Source of the DNA: Chloranthus sessilifolius
Lineage: Eukaryota > Streptophyta > Magnoliopsida > Chloranthales > Chloranthaceae
Direction of reading: 5' to 3'
Assembly (NCBI GenBank): GCA_021018995.1
Contig: CM037598.1
Location: forward strand, 72,992,671-73,056,670
Length of the DNA stretch: 64,000 nt
The translations under genes and the position numbers were made by a program. Positions 1 through 9,776 of this stretch are shown piece after piece. How positions within the stretch are numbered: the first letter of the stretch is position 1; every line of letters starts with the position of its first letter. The notes below the pieces were generated by a model. The model did not search any database. It worked only from the letters and a program-made list of their open reading frames with translations, and was not told the origin of the DNA.

Positions 1-862
1 GTGTGTCTGGGCTATCATGGTCCGATACAGCCTTAGCCCCACCACAGGGCCCACTAGATCTGAAATCCCCATGGAAGCCTGAGCTGGTAGCCTTGTGACC
101 ATGGTGGTGGCAGCAATATTCTTGTTTTATTTTAGGCTCTGTGAGGAGGATAGCCTCTGAGATAGTCTGTGACCATTCAAGTGGACAGGTAATAGCCTTA
201 GGTTGAATCCAATTCGCCGATCCAAAATGGATCCTTCTTCTCCGAGCCTGAGCTTGTAGCCTGGTAGGAGATTGTACAGTGACAGACTCCCCTATATTAG
301 TATAGACCCGCCATCAGATGTTAGATCTGATCTGGTTATGGAGATTGTAGGCTTGTGACTGGACCATTGTAGTCCCACTCAAGCAATGGACAGCTAGATC
401 TAAGGTGGCACTCAATCTCTTGCTAGTTCTATGTGTCTGGGCTATCATGGTCCTATACAGCCTTAGCCCCACACATAGAGCTTTAGAGGTTGAGGTTCCC
501 TATGGATTCCTGAGCTTGTAGCCTGGATGAAGTAGTGCCTACAATGTTTAACTTATTCTGACCCATCTTTGGACTGTGGTTCCCCTATGGGATAGTCTGT
601 GACCATTGAAGTGGATAGGTTATAACCTAAAGGGATTGGATCATGGCACAGGGATGAGTTGGATTCTTTCTCCTCTTTGGTTATAATTTAGCCATTGGAC
701 AGGATTTCTATAACAGCAGATCAAGATTTGAGTCATAAATTCTGGCAGATCTGAACTCAATAGCATACTTCTCACCCTTTTATATTTATTTTCCCACATT
801 CCATCCATCTTCTCAACCCTTTCTGTAGTTAATTCATTATGCTACCTTAGGATACTTAGAAT
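1..862. repeat. Two-copy tandem duplication, unit about 430 bp, unclassified
   Basis: Blocks from the first about 430 bases recur in the next about 430. The block starting at 3 (TGTGTCTGGGCTATCATGG) returns at 431, and GATAGTCTGTGACCATT at 160 returns at 591. The phrase around 'gcttgtagcctgg' at about 250 returns at about 510. The offset stays at 428-431, so this is one diverged tandem duplication and not scattered motifs. No coding potential and no known element family is recognisable. It may be a foreign insertion in the 3' region of the Tat copy that ends at 4216, or flanking DNA. Confidence 0.7.
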
Positions 863-1123
863 AAGTGACCCTAAACTCCCCTCCTTTTAGGACTGCCATA
901 TCTGTAGTCAGATCTGGAGGGACTACTAGAGATGGCTCCCTTGGAGCTGTAGATCACTTTTCCCTATGGGACAAACTCTTACTTATCAAAACTTGCAACA
1001 AATGAACCCTGTATCTTGCAGATCAAGGATTTCTCAGTTGTGCTGATTCCATCCCCTCTTTTACTTTGCTTTTCAATTGCTTTTACCACCAACAAATAAA
1101 GTAAGCACACTGGAAATAACCAA
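863..1123. other. Unclassified stretch, nothing recognised
   Basis: No long open frame, repeat or structural RNA is visible here. It continues the unclassified DNA of the left edge up to a purine-only tract. The short frames predicted around it are low-complexity or chance frames. Confidence 0.5.
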
Positions 1124-1328
1124 CAAAAAGAAAAAAAAGAGAAGAGAAAAAAATAATAAAAAGAAAAAGAAAAAAAGAAAAGAGGAAAAAAGAGAAAAAG
1201 AAAAAGAAAAAGAAAGAAGAAAAAGGAAAAATAATAGAAAAAAGAGAAGAAAAAATAAAAAGAAAAAATAAAAAGAAAAAAGAAGAAAAAATAAAAAGAA
1301 AAAGAAAGAAGAAAAAGATAAAAATATA
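1124..1328. repeat. Purine-only low-complexity tract (A-rich with scattered G)
   Basis: About 200 bases on the + strand consist almost only of A and G (runs of AAAAAG, AGAAAA, GAAGAA) with a few T. It is a long polypurine/polypyrimidine tract at the edge of the recognisable Tat 3' region. Overlapping frames on both strands translate to Lys/Arg-only or Phe/Leu-only strings and are not genes. Confidence 0.9.
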
Positions 1329-2551
1329 TAATCCAGCGTAGGTTGACCCCACTTTTCATGCACTCGCTCTGGTCATCCACCTTCGGATTGATGTTGACCA
1401 AGAGTGCCCCCGACTTCAGACCATTCGAAAAGTCTATTGTCAGTTGAAACTGACCCGTCAAAAATGAAATTACAACCAACCAAACTATGTGTAAACATAC
1501 AGACCGAAGGGCTCGTTCCCTTTTATTTCCTTTTACACAGGCTTAAAACCTGTATAGGCACGGTGTCCCTGCTGGATGTACGCACTTGCGTCTGGGTATC
1601 CGCAGGATGGTCGTTGTCCTCGTAAATTGTACCTTAGGGTCGAGGCTTCCGTTCGCGCCTATTTGCTGCTTATCGCCCCTGATGGGTGTCTGTCTGTGCA
1701 TAGTTAGTAAGATGTGATTTCATTAGGGATGGAGGCTAGAATTGGACGTCTCTTTCGATAGATGTTTGGTCCTAGCCCGATCTGTTTTAGTTTTATCTCG
1801 AGTTAAGGCACTCTGGTTCATGTGAATCAGGAGCACCTCACCACCGGAACGTGCGCATCCCCAAGGTGTACTTGTCCCCGGTAGAGCGCACGCACTTTTA
1901 AAGTGTATCAACTAGCATTTGATCCACTTAAAGAGTTGTGCAAGATTAAAATTGCCAAAGGTCTTTTGAGCTTTTCTTAGAGGCCTTATGACAAATGAAA
2001 ACTCAAAAACATAAAAAAATTCACTCTGAAAAAGGGCATGCATTCCCAAGAAGTGTTGCGACATCAACATTCGTTCCACTCGGGTAAGTCATGCTAAAAC
2101 AACCTCAAGGTTAATGGGTTCGCCCAAAGACTCCGAGCCTTACCTAGGTAAGGGCACCTATGGCCAATCTAGTGGAGCTGTCAATATCCCGCAGGATTGA
2201 GCACAAGTTTGTAGGCTTCACTTTGTGTGCTTCGCTTCGATTCCGAAGCATAGATCGATCATCCCGTTTCATGGAGCTGTCTGGTTCAGATAAATACTCA
2301 ACATCACAAATCTATAATTTCCCTCAGGAAGTGGACAATATCCTGGCTAGTGGGCTTACACTTTCTGTGATCATTGCAGTTATGCCCAGTAATGTCGCAA
2401 TGCTCTTGGGGACTATTAGCTTTGAGGTACGGACGATATCCCGGAATGAGAGGGCTTACGTGCACTCACCATCACCATAAATGTTTAAGAATTGAGTTGA
2501 ACCAGGCGAACCTATCAAATGTGCCTTGGACCTCCTCGGATGTCTCTTATC

Positions 2552-2595
2552 TTTGGCATCCGATCATTAGTGATCGAATACCAAAGAGGGGCATC
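2552..2595 (+). other. Hairpin plus polypurine tract (PPT) of element Z
   Basis: The PPT AAAGAGGGGCATC (2583-2595) lies directly before the LTR and would prime plus-strand DNA synthesis. It is preceded by an inverted repeat: TTTGGCATCCGATCA, loop TTAG, then TGATCGAATACCAAA, running into the first As of the PPT. The same hairpin precedes the PPT in A and B. Confidence 0.8.
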
Positions 2596-2982
2596 TGTAG
2601 ACACCCAAATTTAGCCCAAGGCCCGATCAGTCTGTGCTCCGGGAAAGACGCACCCCTGTGCTTCCGATGGCACCCCTGAACCCTTAGGAATCTATCCAGA
2701 CTTTTAGGAATCACCTAAAACCCATTAGAACCATTCCCCCAACACTTAGAGATCACCCCTAAACCCTAGGATCCCTTCCCAGACTCAATTTAAACCCTTC
2801 TGAGCATTTGATGGGAGGAGAGCTACAAACTATTATACAGATAGCTGTTGAGGATGAGCCATATACCGTTGGAAAGAGAACTTCTCCAACTTTCCAATGA
2901 GCCAAAGATCACCCAATTTAGAGTTGTGGTTCAAAAGTTATGGCCGTTTGAAATTTCACATAAAATCATGACTTTTTGCTCA

Positions 2983-3199
2983 GGCGTATGTATTACATAT
3001 GCCCGGCAAATTTGGCCCCGGTTTGGTCAGGCGTATGTATTATATATGCCTGGTATTTTTTGGGACAAATTTATTCGGGCGTATATAACACATACGCCCA
3101 GCATAGGAAGCTCCACCATGGGCACCCATCTTCTCAGATTCCCCCTGGTTTTCTTGAACTTTAACGTGCATAAGTTCGGCGTACGTAATATATACGCCC
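2983..3199. repeat. Four palindromes in LTR Z (GGCGTATGTA/TACATATGCC type)
   Basis: Palindromic sites occur at 2983-3003, 3030-3050, 3077-3099 and 3177-3199. Arms are of the type GGGCGTAT..ATACGCCC, 8-10 bp per arm around an AT-rich centre. Start-to-start spacing is 47, 47 and 100 bp, matching the four palindromes of LTR B (43, 48, 96) although the arm sequence differs. Confidence 0.9.
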
Positions 3200-3477
3200 A
3201 GCTTAGTATAGTATCTGTCATTAAATGCTCGAATTTCCTCCATCTGGTTTGACCTTTTGACCATCCCCTTGGTTGAGGTGGGTGTCTTGAGGTTGGTTGC
3301 ACCCCCTTTGAGCTTATTGGCAACCCTTAAGTCACCCATGGTCTCACCCCATCATCCGCCCTTGAAACCAATTTCTGAGACCTCTAGGACCCTAAAAACT
3401 TAGAAAACCTTAGATGGAGGATTACCTAATTGCTAAACTAATTAGCTCTTAAGTAACCCTCTAACCCACCTCTTCTC

Positions 3478-3486
3478 TATAAATAG
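3478..3486 (+). promoter_or_regulatory. TATA box of LTR Z
   Basis: TATAAATAG followed by a C-rich stretch. The same element occurs in each Tat LTR in the same context (after 'ctaacccacc', before 'agag.ccccc'). It lies 495 bp after the start of the first palindrome. Transcription would start about 25-35 bp downstream. Confidence 0.8.
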
Positions 3487-4216
3487 AGAGGCCCCCCCTT
3501 CCCAAAAGGGTTGAAAAAATCAAGGTTGAAAAGATTAGGGTGAAAACTTGAGTTAGGAGAGAGAGAGCCCTAGTGAGAGAAAGTTTTTTTCTATCTCTTC
3601 AACCAGAATTCCAGCATGCATAGATCATCCTTTGCAACCCTTTCCAACCATTAGATCACCTCTTTTAGTTAAAGCTTAGTCCCTAGCTTCATTCCACACC
3701 TCCTATCTACCGAATCCTAGCATTAGAACCTATTCTTCTACCGTTTAAGTCATTTAAAGCTATCGGAAGCAAGTCGAAGCGAAGGTCTCCTATGGTGCAA
3801 CAAGGGCCCGTGAGCTCCGGCTCACCCCTCTCTTCCTCTATCTTCTCGATGTTTCCTCTGTCCAAGGATTCAAGCCGTTACGCCGCCGAAATTTTGGTTT
3901 GGCTCAAAGCTTGATAGGACCGTATTGTCTTCGGGCAAGGGGAAGCTCCACCCAATTGTTTTCATTTTGGCCATAGATAGAGACCGCTACGTGCTGGTTG
4001 ATTGGGTGCCTAAACCCTTTCCGATCGATAACCAAAGCCCCTACCCTAGAGCCTTTGGCAAAGACTAGTAAATCAGAGTCATATTTAGCACTTCGGTGCT
4101 CAAAATATCAATTTAAAGGTTTCTCGGGTCACCAAAACCTCTGGGTGGCGGCTCTACATTTTATTCCACCGAGAGCGCACCGTCGCGAAGGGTTCGAGAG
4201 GATCCATGCTCGCACA

Positions 4217-4855
4217 AGAATGAAATTTTTTCTCTCAACCACCCCATTTTACTGAGGTGTGTCGGGGGAAGAGAACTCATGTTTGATTCCGCTAGAAGAA
4301 TAAAATTTTAAAAAATGATTCATTTTCAAATTCGCTTCCATGATCACTGCAGATTCTTACAATGGACAAGTCTTTTTCAATCTGAGTTCTTTTAGCAATA
4401 ATGATGAATTCATCAAAGGTTTAGGATTTTTCTCTTAGAAAAGCAACCCATGTGTATCTAGAAAAATGATCTACCAAAATAAGAACATATTTCTTTCCCC
4501 CTAAACTACTTGTTCTCATTGGACCAACAAGATCAAAATGAAGTAACTCTAGGATCTTGAAAGAAGTAGGAACATTAACCTTCTTATGGGGAACACGAGT
4601 CTGTTTTCCCATTTGACAAGCACCACAGATAGACCTGTCAGGTTTGCTCAGCTTTGGTAAACCCCTAACAAGTTGATCAGAGGCTAATTTATAGAGGTCA
4701 TTTTTGTTCATATGACCTAGCCTTTGATGCCAGTTGTCAAGCTCATTGGTCCTAGTTGTAAGACAAGTGGTCTTGAAAGGATCTGTGAATGTATAACAAT
4801 TATCAGAAGATCTAGTCCCTTCAAGCACAACATTTTGCACTAGAATCAATAGCAA
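4217..4855 (-). pseudogene. copia integrase fragment (pre-integrase zinc region plus catalytic core)
   Basis: The open part 4421-4855 shows the GAG-pre-integrase/integrase N-terminus: a WHQRLGHMN-type H..H motif and CGACQMGKQ (CxxC) of the zinc finger. HFDLVGPM (first catalytic Asp) and VDHFSRYTWV follow. After a stop near 4437 the frame continues to 4217 with a SDHGSEFEN-like motif (second catalytic Asp), then SSPDTPQ and a degraded NGVVERKN. The catalytic Glu region is thus the last part present before the Tat LTR cuts in. The product would splice copia cDNA into chromosomes. Family assignment is firm; the gene is broken. Confidence 0.9.
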
Positions 4856-5115
4856 TGCACAAACTTTTTAAAAATTTTATGTTCATTCCATCATCACACA
4901 AATGACTAATACTGATAAGATTAGCCTTAAGTCCTTCAACATAAAGAACTTTATTTAATTTAAGACAACCAAGAGCATCCACTGTGCCTTTCCCTGCAAT
5001 TTGATATGAGCTCCTATTTCCAAAAGTGACATTTCCTTTTGAGCAAGGATTTAGATGAGAAAAGAATGATTTCTTACCAATCATATGTCTAGAGCAACCA
5101 CTATCAAGGAATCAC
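4821..5115 (-). pseudogene. copia aspartic protease fragment
   Basis: Near 5085-5112 on the - strand the frame reads DSGCSRHM, the active-site motif of copia proteases (Asp-Ser-Gly followed by Cys/Ala-Ser-x-His-Met). FSHL, a GKGTV repeat, VLYVEGLKANLISISHLCDDG and CIAID follow, the usual link to the integrase. The protease processes Gag-Pol. A stop just before the motif and a frame change at the integrase junction break it. Confidence 0.88.
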
Positions 5116-5195
5116 CTTGATGATTCACTCACTTTGAGGGAAATATGGCCAATCTGAGCGAATAAGTCAGATTTTCTGATCCAAACACGTTTATA

Positions 5196-6205
5196 TTAAA
5201 GTTTTAGTGATCTTTGACTTACTTGTTTCCTAACATATTTAACAGTGTTTAGTTGAACTAGAGGAATGAATTTAGTTTTATGATGGACACTTTTATGATT
5301 TTTCCATTGTCTAAAATTGGGACTAGGATAAGAAAAGTTTCCAATAGTAAAGGGGCAGTACAAAAAAGTATGTCCTTCCCAACCACAAGTATAGCATATT
5401 AGAACTCTTCTTCCAGAGGTTATGGGACCAGTTGATTTAGTGTTTCTCAAATCAGGTTTGGAAATTACTTGAATTGATTTTGTTGCTTTAACAAATTTTG
5501 GTGCATAACTGATTTCGAGTTTAGACTTTCGATTAGAGACATAATTGTACCCAATACCAGACTTATATGTAGTTCTTTCACTAGCCTTTAAAATTTTCTC
5601 AAGTTTCTTGTTAGCATTACAAAATTTAGAATACTTGACATTAATGGAACTCAGTTCACTTTTTAGATTTTCATTAATTAAAGTTAGAGAATTAACTTTA
5701 TTTTCTTGTTCCACAAATTTAGAGTTTAGAAATCTCACTTTGTCCTCAAAAGATTTGCAAAAATTTGCAAAAGAAATTTTCTCTTGTATGTGAGTCTCAA
5801 GTTGAGAGTTAAGATTGATTATTGTATTTTTCAATTCACAAACTTCTTTGATCAATCTTGATTTTTCTTTAGTCAGTTCTAAATATTCCTGATACAATTC
5901 ACTATAGGCATTGGTCATGTCAAGAACATCTCTATCATTTTCAAAATTAGTAGATGAAGAATTAACCGAATTAGTTTCATTGATAGAAGTACTTTTAGAT
6001 TGAAGAGTATCTGACTAAACAATCGAAGCCATAAAAGCTCTAAAGCCATGTGAGGCTTGATCAGATTCATCAGAGGATGACTCATAATGTGTTTCAAACT
6101 CGTGTGTGGCAGCCAATGCTTTTGACTTATCTTTATCATTTTATCGATTTGGACATTCAACAGCAAAGTGTCCATAGCCACGACACTTATAACATTGTAT
6201 TTCAA
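5196..6205 (-). pseudogene. copia gag C-terminal half: zinc knuckle, coiled coil, second Cys/His motif
   Basis: Going down the - strand, CYKCRGYGHFAVEC, a classic CCHC zinc knuckle for RNA binding, lies at about 6194-6150 but is split between frames. The open frame 5918-5196 (240 codons) begins with a long heptad-like coiled coil rich in Lys/Glu/Leu/Asn (about residues 5-125). It ends with a knuckle-like CYTCGWEGHTFLYC at about 5397-5353. Long copia gags of the SIRE/Tork type often combine these parts, but I am not certain of the lineage. A frameshift near 5916 and several stops upstream make it a pseudogene. Confidence 0.8.
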
Positions 6206-6211
6206 AAGAGT

Positions 6212-6856
6212 CTATTTGTGGTTTCTTCTCAAAAGATTTAAATTTTCTTGACTTCTCGGTTCTTTGAAAAGGTTGTTTCTTATTTTTATAGAACTTCTTA
6301 AATTTTTTAACAAAAAGAGCAAGTTCTTCTGTTTGATTTGAATCACTACTAGATTTCGACTCATCCTTAGATGATTTAAAAGCAACACTTTTAATACCAT
6401 GAGTATCTTGTATTTCATACTCATAGGTTTATAAAGAACCAACTAGTTCATCCAAGTTTAAGTTATCAACGTCTTTAGATTCAACAATGGCATTGACCTT
6501 AGATCTGAATTGTTTAGGTAAAGATCTTAAGATTTTTCTAACAATTTTTGCATTAGAAATTGGTTCACCAAGATTAAAAGAACCGTTGACAATATCATTT
6601 AGATGAATATAAAAATCTGAAAATTTTTCATCCTCTTCCATGTGAAGATTTTTAAATTGAGAAGTAAGCATATGAAGTTTAGAAATCTGTACTTGAGGGG
6701 TCCCTTCATATGTGGTTTCAAGGATTTTCTATGCATCCTTAGCAATAGTGCATGTACTGATCCGACAGAATTCGTAAGCAGTCACTGCTCCAAATAAGGC
6801 ATTAAGAGCCTTAGAATTATAACCAAGATTATCATACTCTTGATCAGTCCATAATG
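6212..6856 (-). pseudogene. copia gag middle part (UBN2-type capsid domain)
   Basis: The open frame 6671-6429 reads like the UBN2/gag domain of copia elements: SQFKNLHMEEDEKFSDFY, NDIVN, then KILRSLPKQFRSKV and DELVGSL. Upstream to 6856 the same protein continues with stops (motifs DQEYDNLGYN, AKDA.KILETTYEG). 6442-6212 continues downstream in another frame. The N-terminus of this protein lies 16.5 kb away at 23337-23556, separated by Tat A. Confidence 0.88.
6852..6856. other. Target site duplication (left) of Tat A: TAATG
   Basis: TAATG precedes the LTR start at 6857, and CAATG follows the LTR end at 23332-23336 (one mismatch). Keeping one TAATG and deleting the element rejoins the copia gag in frame across the site (residues R-S-L-W-T on the - strand), which confirms the target and its original base. 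Confidence 0.9.
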
Positions 6857-7207
6857 TGTAGACACCCAAATTTGGCCCAAGGCCCCATCGAAAGAGATTT
6901 TTATGGCATGTATGAAACCCTTAGGAACCTTTCCAAACCCTTAGGAACCTTTCCAAATCCTTAGGAATCAACCCTAAACTTTCCCAAACCTATTAGAACT
7001 CTTTCCCGGACCAGTGTCGAACCCTCCCGAGCAGTAGTTGGAAAGAGGAGTGCCAAAATGTACATAAATCTCTTCTAGAGCTTAATTATATACCATTGAA
7101 AAGAGGACTTCCTCAGCTTTCCATTGAGCTAAGAATCGCCTCAATTAGAGTTATATAGCAAACGTTATAGCGATTTGAAAACTGAGCAGTTTTACAGTAC
7201 TTTGGCT

Positions 7208-7330
7208 TAGCGTAACTATTAGTTGCGCCACACTTAAGTGGGTCCTCCCGTGGGCTTGCAACTTCCCAAAAACCCTCTCAGCTGCACTATTTTACTATAC
7301 ATATGTTTTGCACAACTATTAGTTGCGCCA
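7208..7330. repeat. Two palindromes in U3 of LTR A
   Basis: Sites at 7208-7230 and 7309-7330 have the arm pair GCGYAACTA / TAGTTGCGCCA around an A or T. They match the palindromes of the B and C LTRs. The stretch between them is the part missing from the 3' LTR. Confidence 0.85.
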
Positions 7331-7611
7331 GGTATATGAACAGTGACTATGTAACTTTACCTCAAATTTTGGAAATGGGGTTGGACCTGTTGACCACCTG
7401 AGTCTTTGGGGTGTGTTTTGATAGTCCTGTGGCACCCTTTTAGTGCCTATTTATAACCCTTAAGTAATTTGAAACACCAACCTATCATCCACCATTAAAG
7501 CCACCTTCACACCTTATCAAGCTTTCAAAATCTTAGGAAACCTTAGATTAGAGATTACCTAATTGCTAACCCCCAATTAGCACCTAAGTAGCCTCCTAAC
7601 CTACCATTTTC

Positions 7612-7620
7612 ATATAAATA
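7612..7620 (+). promoter_or_regulatory. TATA box of 5' LTR A
   Basis: TATAAATAG followed by agccccccctcccc, in the same context as in the other Tat LTRs. It would drive the genomic RNA of A. Confidence 0.8.
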
Positions 7621-8346
7621 GAGCCCCCCTCCCCTTGGGTTAAAGGTTGAGAAATTTGATTAAGAGAGAAAGAGCTCAAAGTGAGAAGTTCTTCCTCCCT
7701 TTTGTGCGCCATTTTTACATAAAATTCAAGAATCTCTCAACCTTATTTCAAGCTTAATCTTGCATCCAAAACCCTTAGTCTAGGTGTATGCTACCCCCTA
7801 TATTCCTCTCTCTACCTCTTATCTAGCAAGCCATAGGAGTTAGAACCCCATTTTCCATCATTCAAGCCTTCAAAAGCTCATCAAAGCAAGCCTACACAAG
7901 GCTCCTCAATGGTGCAACAAGGGCCCGAGAGCTCCGGCTCTCCCCTCTATTCCTCTACCTTCTCGGTCATTCCTCCATCTTTCCATTTGTGTCGTTACGT
8001 CGCCGAATTTTCGGTAGGAACGGAGGGGCACAAATAGGATTTTAAGCCCCTTTGGGAAAGAGGAAACCTTTTTATTTTCTTTTATATTATTTTTGTTTTG
8101 GCCATAAGTAGAGACCGCTTTAAGCAGGTTGATTGGGTGCCTAACACCTTCTCAATCGATAACCGAAGCCCCTATCCAAGAACATTTGGTGTGGACTGGA
8201 TTCAGAGTTATATTTGTGGTACTTTGGTGCTTATAAAAATGATCTAGGTTTCTCGAGACACCAAAAGCTCCACGTGGCGACTCTATATTTTTGTTAGCGA
8301 GCGCATCGCCACGACGGGATCGTCAAAAATCCCACGGTTGCACAGA

Positions 8347-8364
8347 TAGCGACTCTGCTGGGGA
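8347..8364 (+). other. Primer binding site of Tat A (tRNA-Arg type)
   Basis: TAGCGACTCTGCTGGGGA lies two bases after the LTR. It is complementary to the 3' end of a plant tRNA-Arg as I recall it (complement of ...CCCCAGCGGAGTCG plus CCA), with the first TGG mutated to TAG and a T in the CTCTGC part. Ogre/Tat elements are known for tRNA-Arg priming. Confidence 0.8.
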
Positions 8365-8484
8365 GTAGCTTGTAGAGCTTCCCCTTAAACTTAGCCTTTT
8401 TATTTTTAATTTTACTAATCTTTTATTATTATTTTTTATTTTATTTTTACTCACCCCTCCGATTAAGTCATTTTACTTACCCTT

Positions 8485-8670
8485 ACTTTTACGTCATTTA
8501 CGAGCCTTAGCCGATTGGCGGGCCTACTTGCACATTGCTTTTACTTTCTTTATTTTTCCGTCATTTTAGCGCCTTAGCCGATCGGCGGGCCTACTCGTGC
8601 ATTGTCATTTACTTTTCTTTATTTTTTCATCATTTAGAGTGTCTTAGCCAATTAGCGGACCTACTTGTGC
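8485..8670 (+). repeat. Leader tandem repeat of Tat A, three units of about 70-75 bp
   Basis: Three degenerate copies of a unit containing 'cgtcattta..agccttagccgattggcgggcctactt' are separated by T-rich spacers. Leaders B (25690-25880) and C (48070-48262) carry the same three-unit array. It lies between PBS and gag and is non-coding; a role in packaging or translation is only a guess. Confidence 0.85.
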
Positions 8671-9180
8671 AATCATAGCCTAATAGTGGACGCCGGCCTG
8701 TAGTGGCAGCACGGGATCATCACCCCCGATTTTTAGACTTAAGAAAACTTTTATAAAAAATTTAAGTTTGAAAAAAATTATTAAAATTGAACCAAGAAAG
8801 GGGACTTAATCAATTTGTTTTTTTGCAGGATAAATTTTAAAGGGTTTGATTATTAGGCACACATACAACCACTCGAGTCTTAATATGGCGGCAACCCCTA
8901 GTGGTGATGATCCAGAAAAGTCCCAGCCCACCTAGTATCTGAGAAGACGCTTGCGCCGGAGGTATATCGGGTGGGTCATCTATCCTACAAAGGTTAAAAC
9001 CCTTGGGGAGCGCGCTAGCGAGTTATACCGGACTCACATCCCTTTGGTTCGGTGAGGAGAGAATCGATTCACTAAAAATAGTCAGTCCCCGGAAGCCTAG
9101 CTTAAAAAAAAAAACTAGTTTAGAGACTCATTTCGGGTTAAAGTTGCTGCTGTCAAGAATTCTGGAAACCCAGTTTTGCG

Positions 9181-9299
9181 TGGCGCAAGTATTAGTTGCG
9201 CCAATGCAAAAATCCCCAAAAGTACATTGGCGCAACTAATAGTTGCGCTAGCCTTATTCTGGGTATTTTTTCTCTGCCGCATGTATTAGTTGCGCCAGG
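9181..9299. repeat. Palindrome cluster in the leader of Tat A
   Basis: Sites at 9181-9203 (TGGCGCAAGTA..TTAGTTGCGCCA), 9228-9250 and 9276-9299. The last pairs GCCGCATGTA with TTAGTTGCGCC, so its arms no longer match. The arm type is the same as in the A LTR, so the palindrome family is present in both promoter and leader. Confidence 0.85.
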
Positions 9300-9776
9300 T
9301 TGGTTTCAAGCAATAATAACTCGAATCTGAAGCTTTTCTCACATCCCGAGTCCCCTGATTAGTGCCTTTAGTGCTTCTGTTTAGGCCCCGTCATCTCCGA
9401 CACCCAATACGCCCTCGCCGGTCAAAAGAAGGTGACTTCTTTTTAACTCATTTCGGGGGATCGGGTTGTTTGCATCGATTTCCATGCCTTTAATAGATCA
9501 AAGGTCTTCCTTTGATTCTTCCAAAGTACTTTAGAATCATTGTCGTAGGTCCTATTTAGGGCACGAAAGCCACCCGAGAAGGGAACATTAAAGGCTTTGG
9601 AACCATTGTTTTCACTCATAAAAATCCAAAAAAAAAAAAACTAAAATCAAAAATTAAAAATAGAGTCTTTGTGGTGCCGGCATAACGCATCTTGCCCTCC
9701 ATCATCTCGTACGAGAAGGAGGAGGAAATATTTTGGGCCTGATCCAAGGCATCCATACCCAACCCGCCAACAAACG

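Larger units (their letters stand above)
1331..4216 (+). mobile_element. Tat-lineage Ty3/gypsy element Z, 3' part only (3' region plus 3' LTR)
   Basis: From about 1390 the sequence aligns by eye with the 3' non-coding regions of copies A (20870-21899) and B (39700-40743). Shared phrases include the 'aaacctg...tctgggtatccg..ggatggtcgtt' and 'gcccctgatgggtg' blocks. A polypurine tract and a complete LTR follow. Coding parts lie left of the window or are lost. The LTR end at 4216 (CACA) abuts copia integrase sequence, so Z is inserted in the copia element. The predicted 5-bp target copy is AGAAT at 4217-4221; its partner would lie outside the window. Confidence 0.85.
2596..4216 (+). repeat. 3' LTR of Tat element Z (1621 bp)
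   Basis: It starts TGTAGACACCC like every Tat LTR in the window and ends ...CGCACA. It shares with the other LTRs the repeated 'accctaggaatc' U3 start, the ctaattgctaa..ctaagtaacc block, TATA at 3478, the 'ggtgcaacaagggcccg..agctccggctc' block and the 'gggtgcctaa..gatcgataacc' block. It belongs to a distinct subfamily: its four U3 palindromes have different arms from those of A, B and C. Confidence 0.9.
4217..6856 (-). mobile_element. Ty1/copia element, part 1 of 3 (integrase to gag)
   Basis: Read on the - strand this is gag (6856 down to about 5200), protease (about 5115) and integrase (4855 to 4217), the copia gene order. The integrase is interrupted at 4216/4217 by the LTR of Tat Z and the gag at 6856/6857 by Tat A. 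The gag start, PBS and part of the 5' LTR continue at 23332-23919, and the rest of the LTR at 42345-42681. Many stops and frameshifts show that it is dead. The RT and RNase H parts would lie left of the window, beyond Z. Confidence 0.9.
6857..8344 (+). repeat. 5' LTR of Tat A (1488 bp)
   Basis: Starts TGTAGACACCC and ends GGTTGCACA, two bases before the PBS. It contains two U3 palindromes (7208 and 7309), a TATA box at 7612, the gtgcaacaagggcccgagagctccgg block at about 7913, and a stem-loop at 8131-8157 in the downstream half. Its partner at 21900-23331 is clearly the same LTR but about 55 bp shorter, mainly by loss of a block including one palindrome. Confidence 0.92.

Noticed and set aside
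979..1479. Overlapping frames coding Phe/Leu-rich or Lys/Arg-rich proteins
   Set aside because: They only translate a purine-only low-complexity tract; any frame there is open on both strands. No domain or conservation.
8347..8364. tRNA gene near the 5' LTR
   Set aside because: Only the 18 bases complementary to a tRNA 3' end are present; no cloverleaf or A/B boxes. It is a primer binding site.
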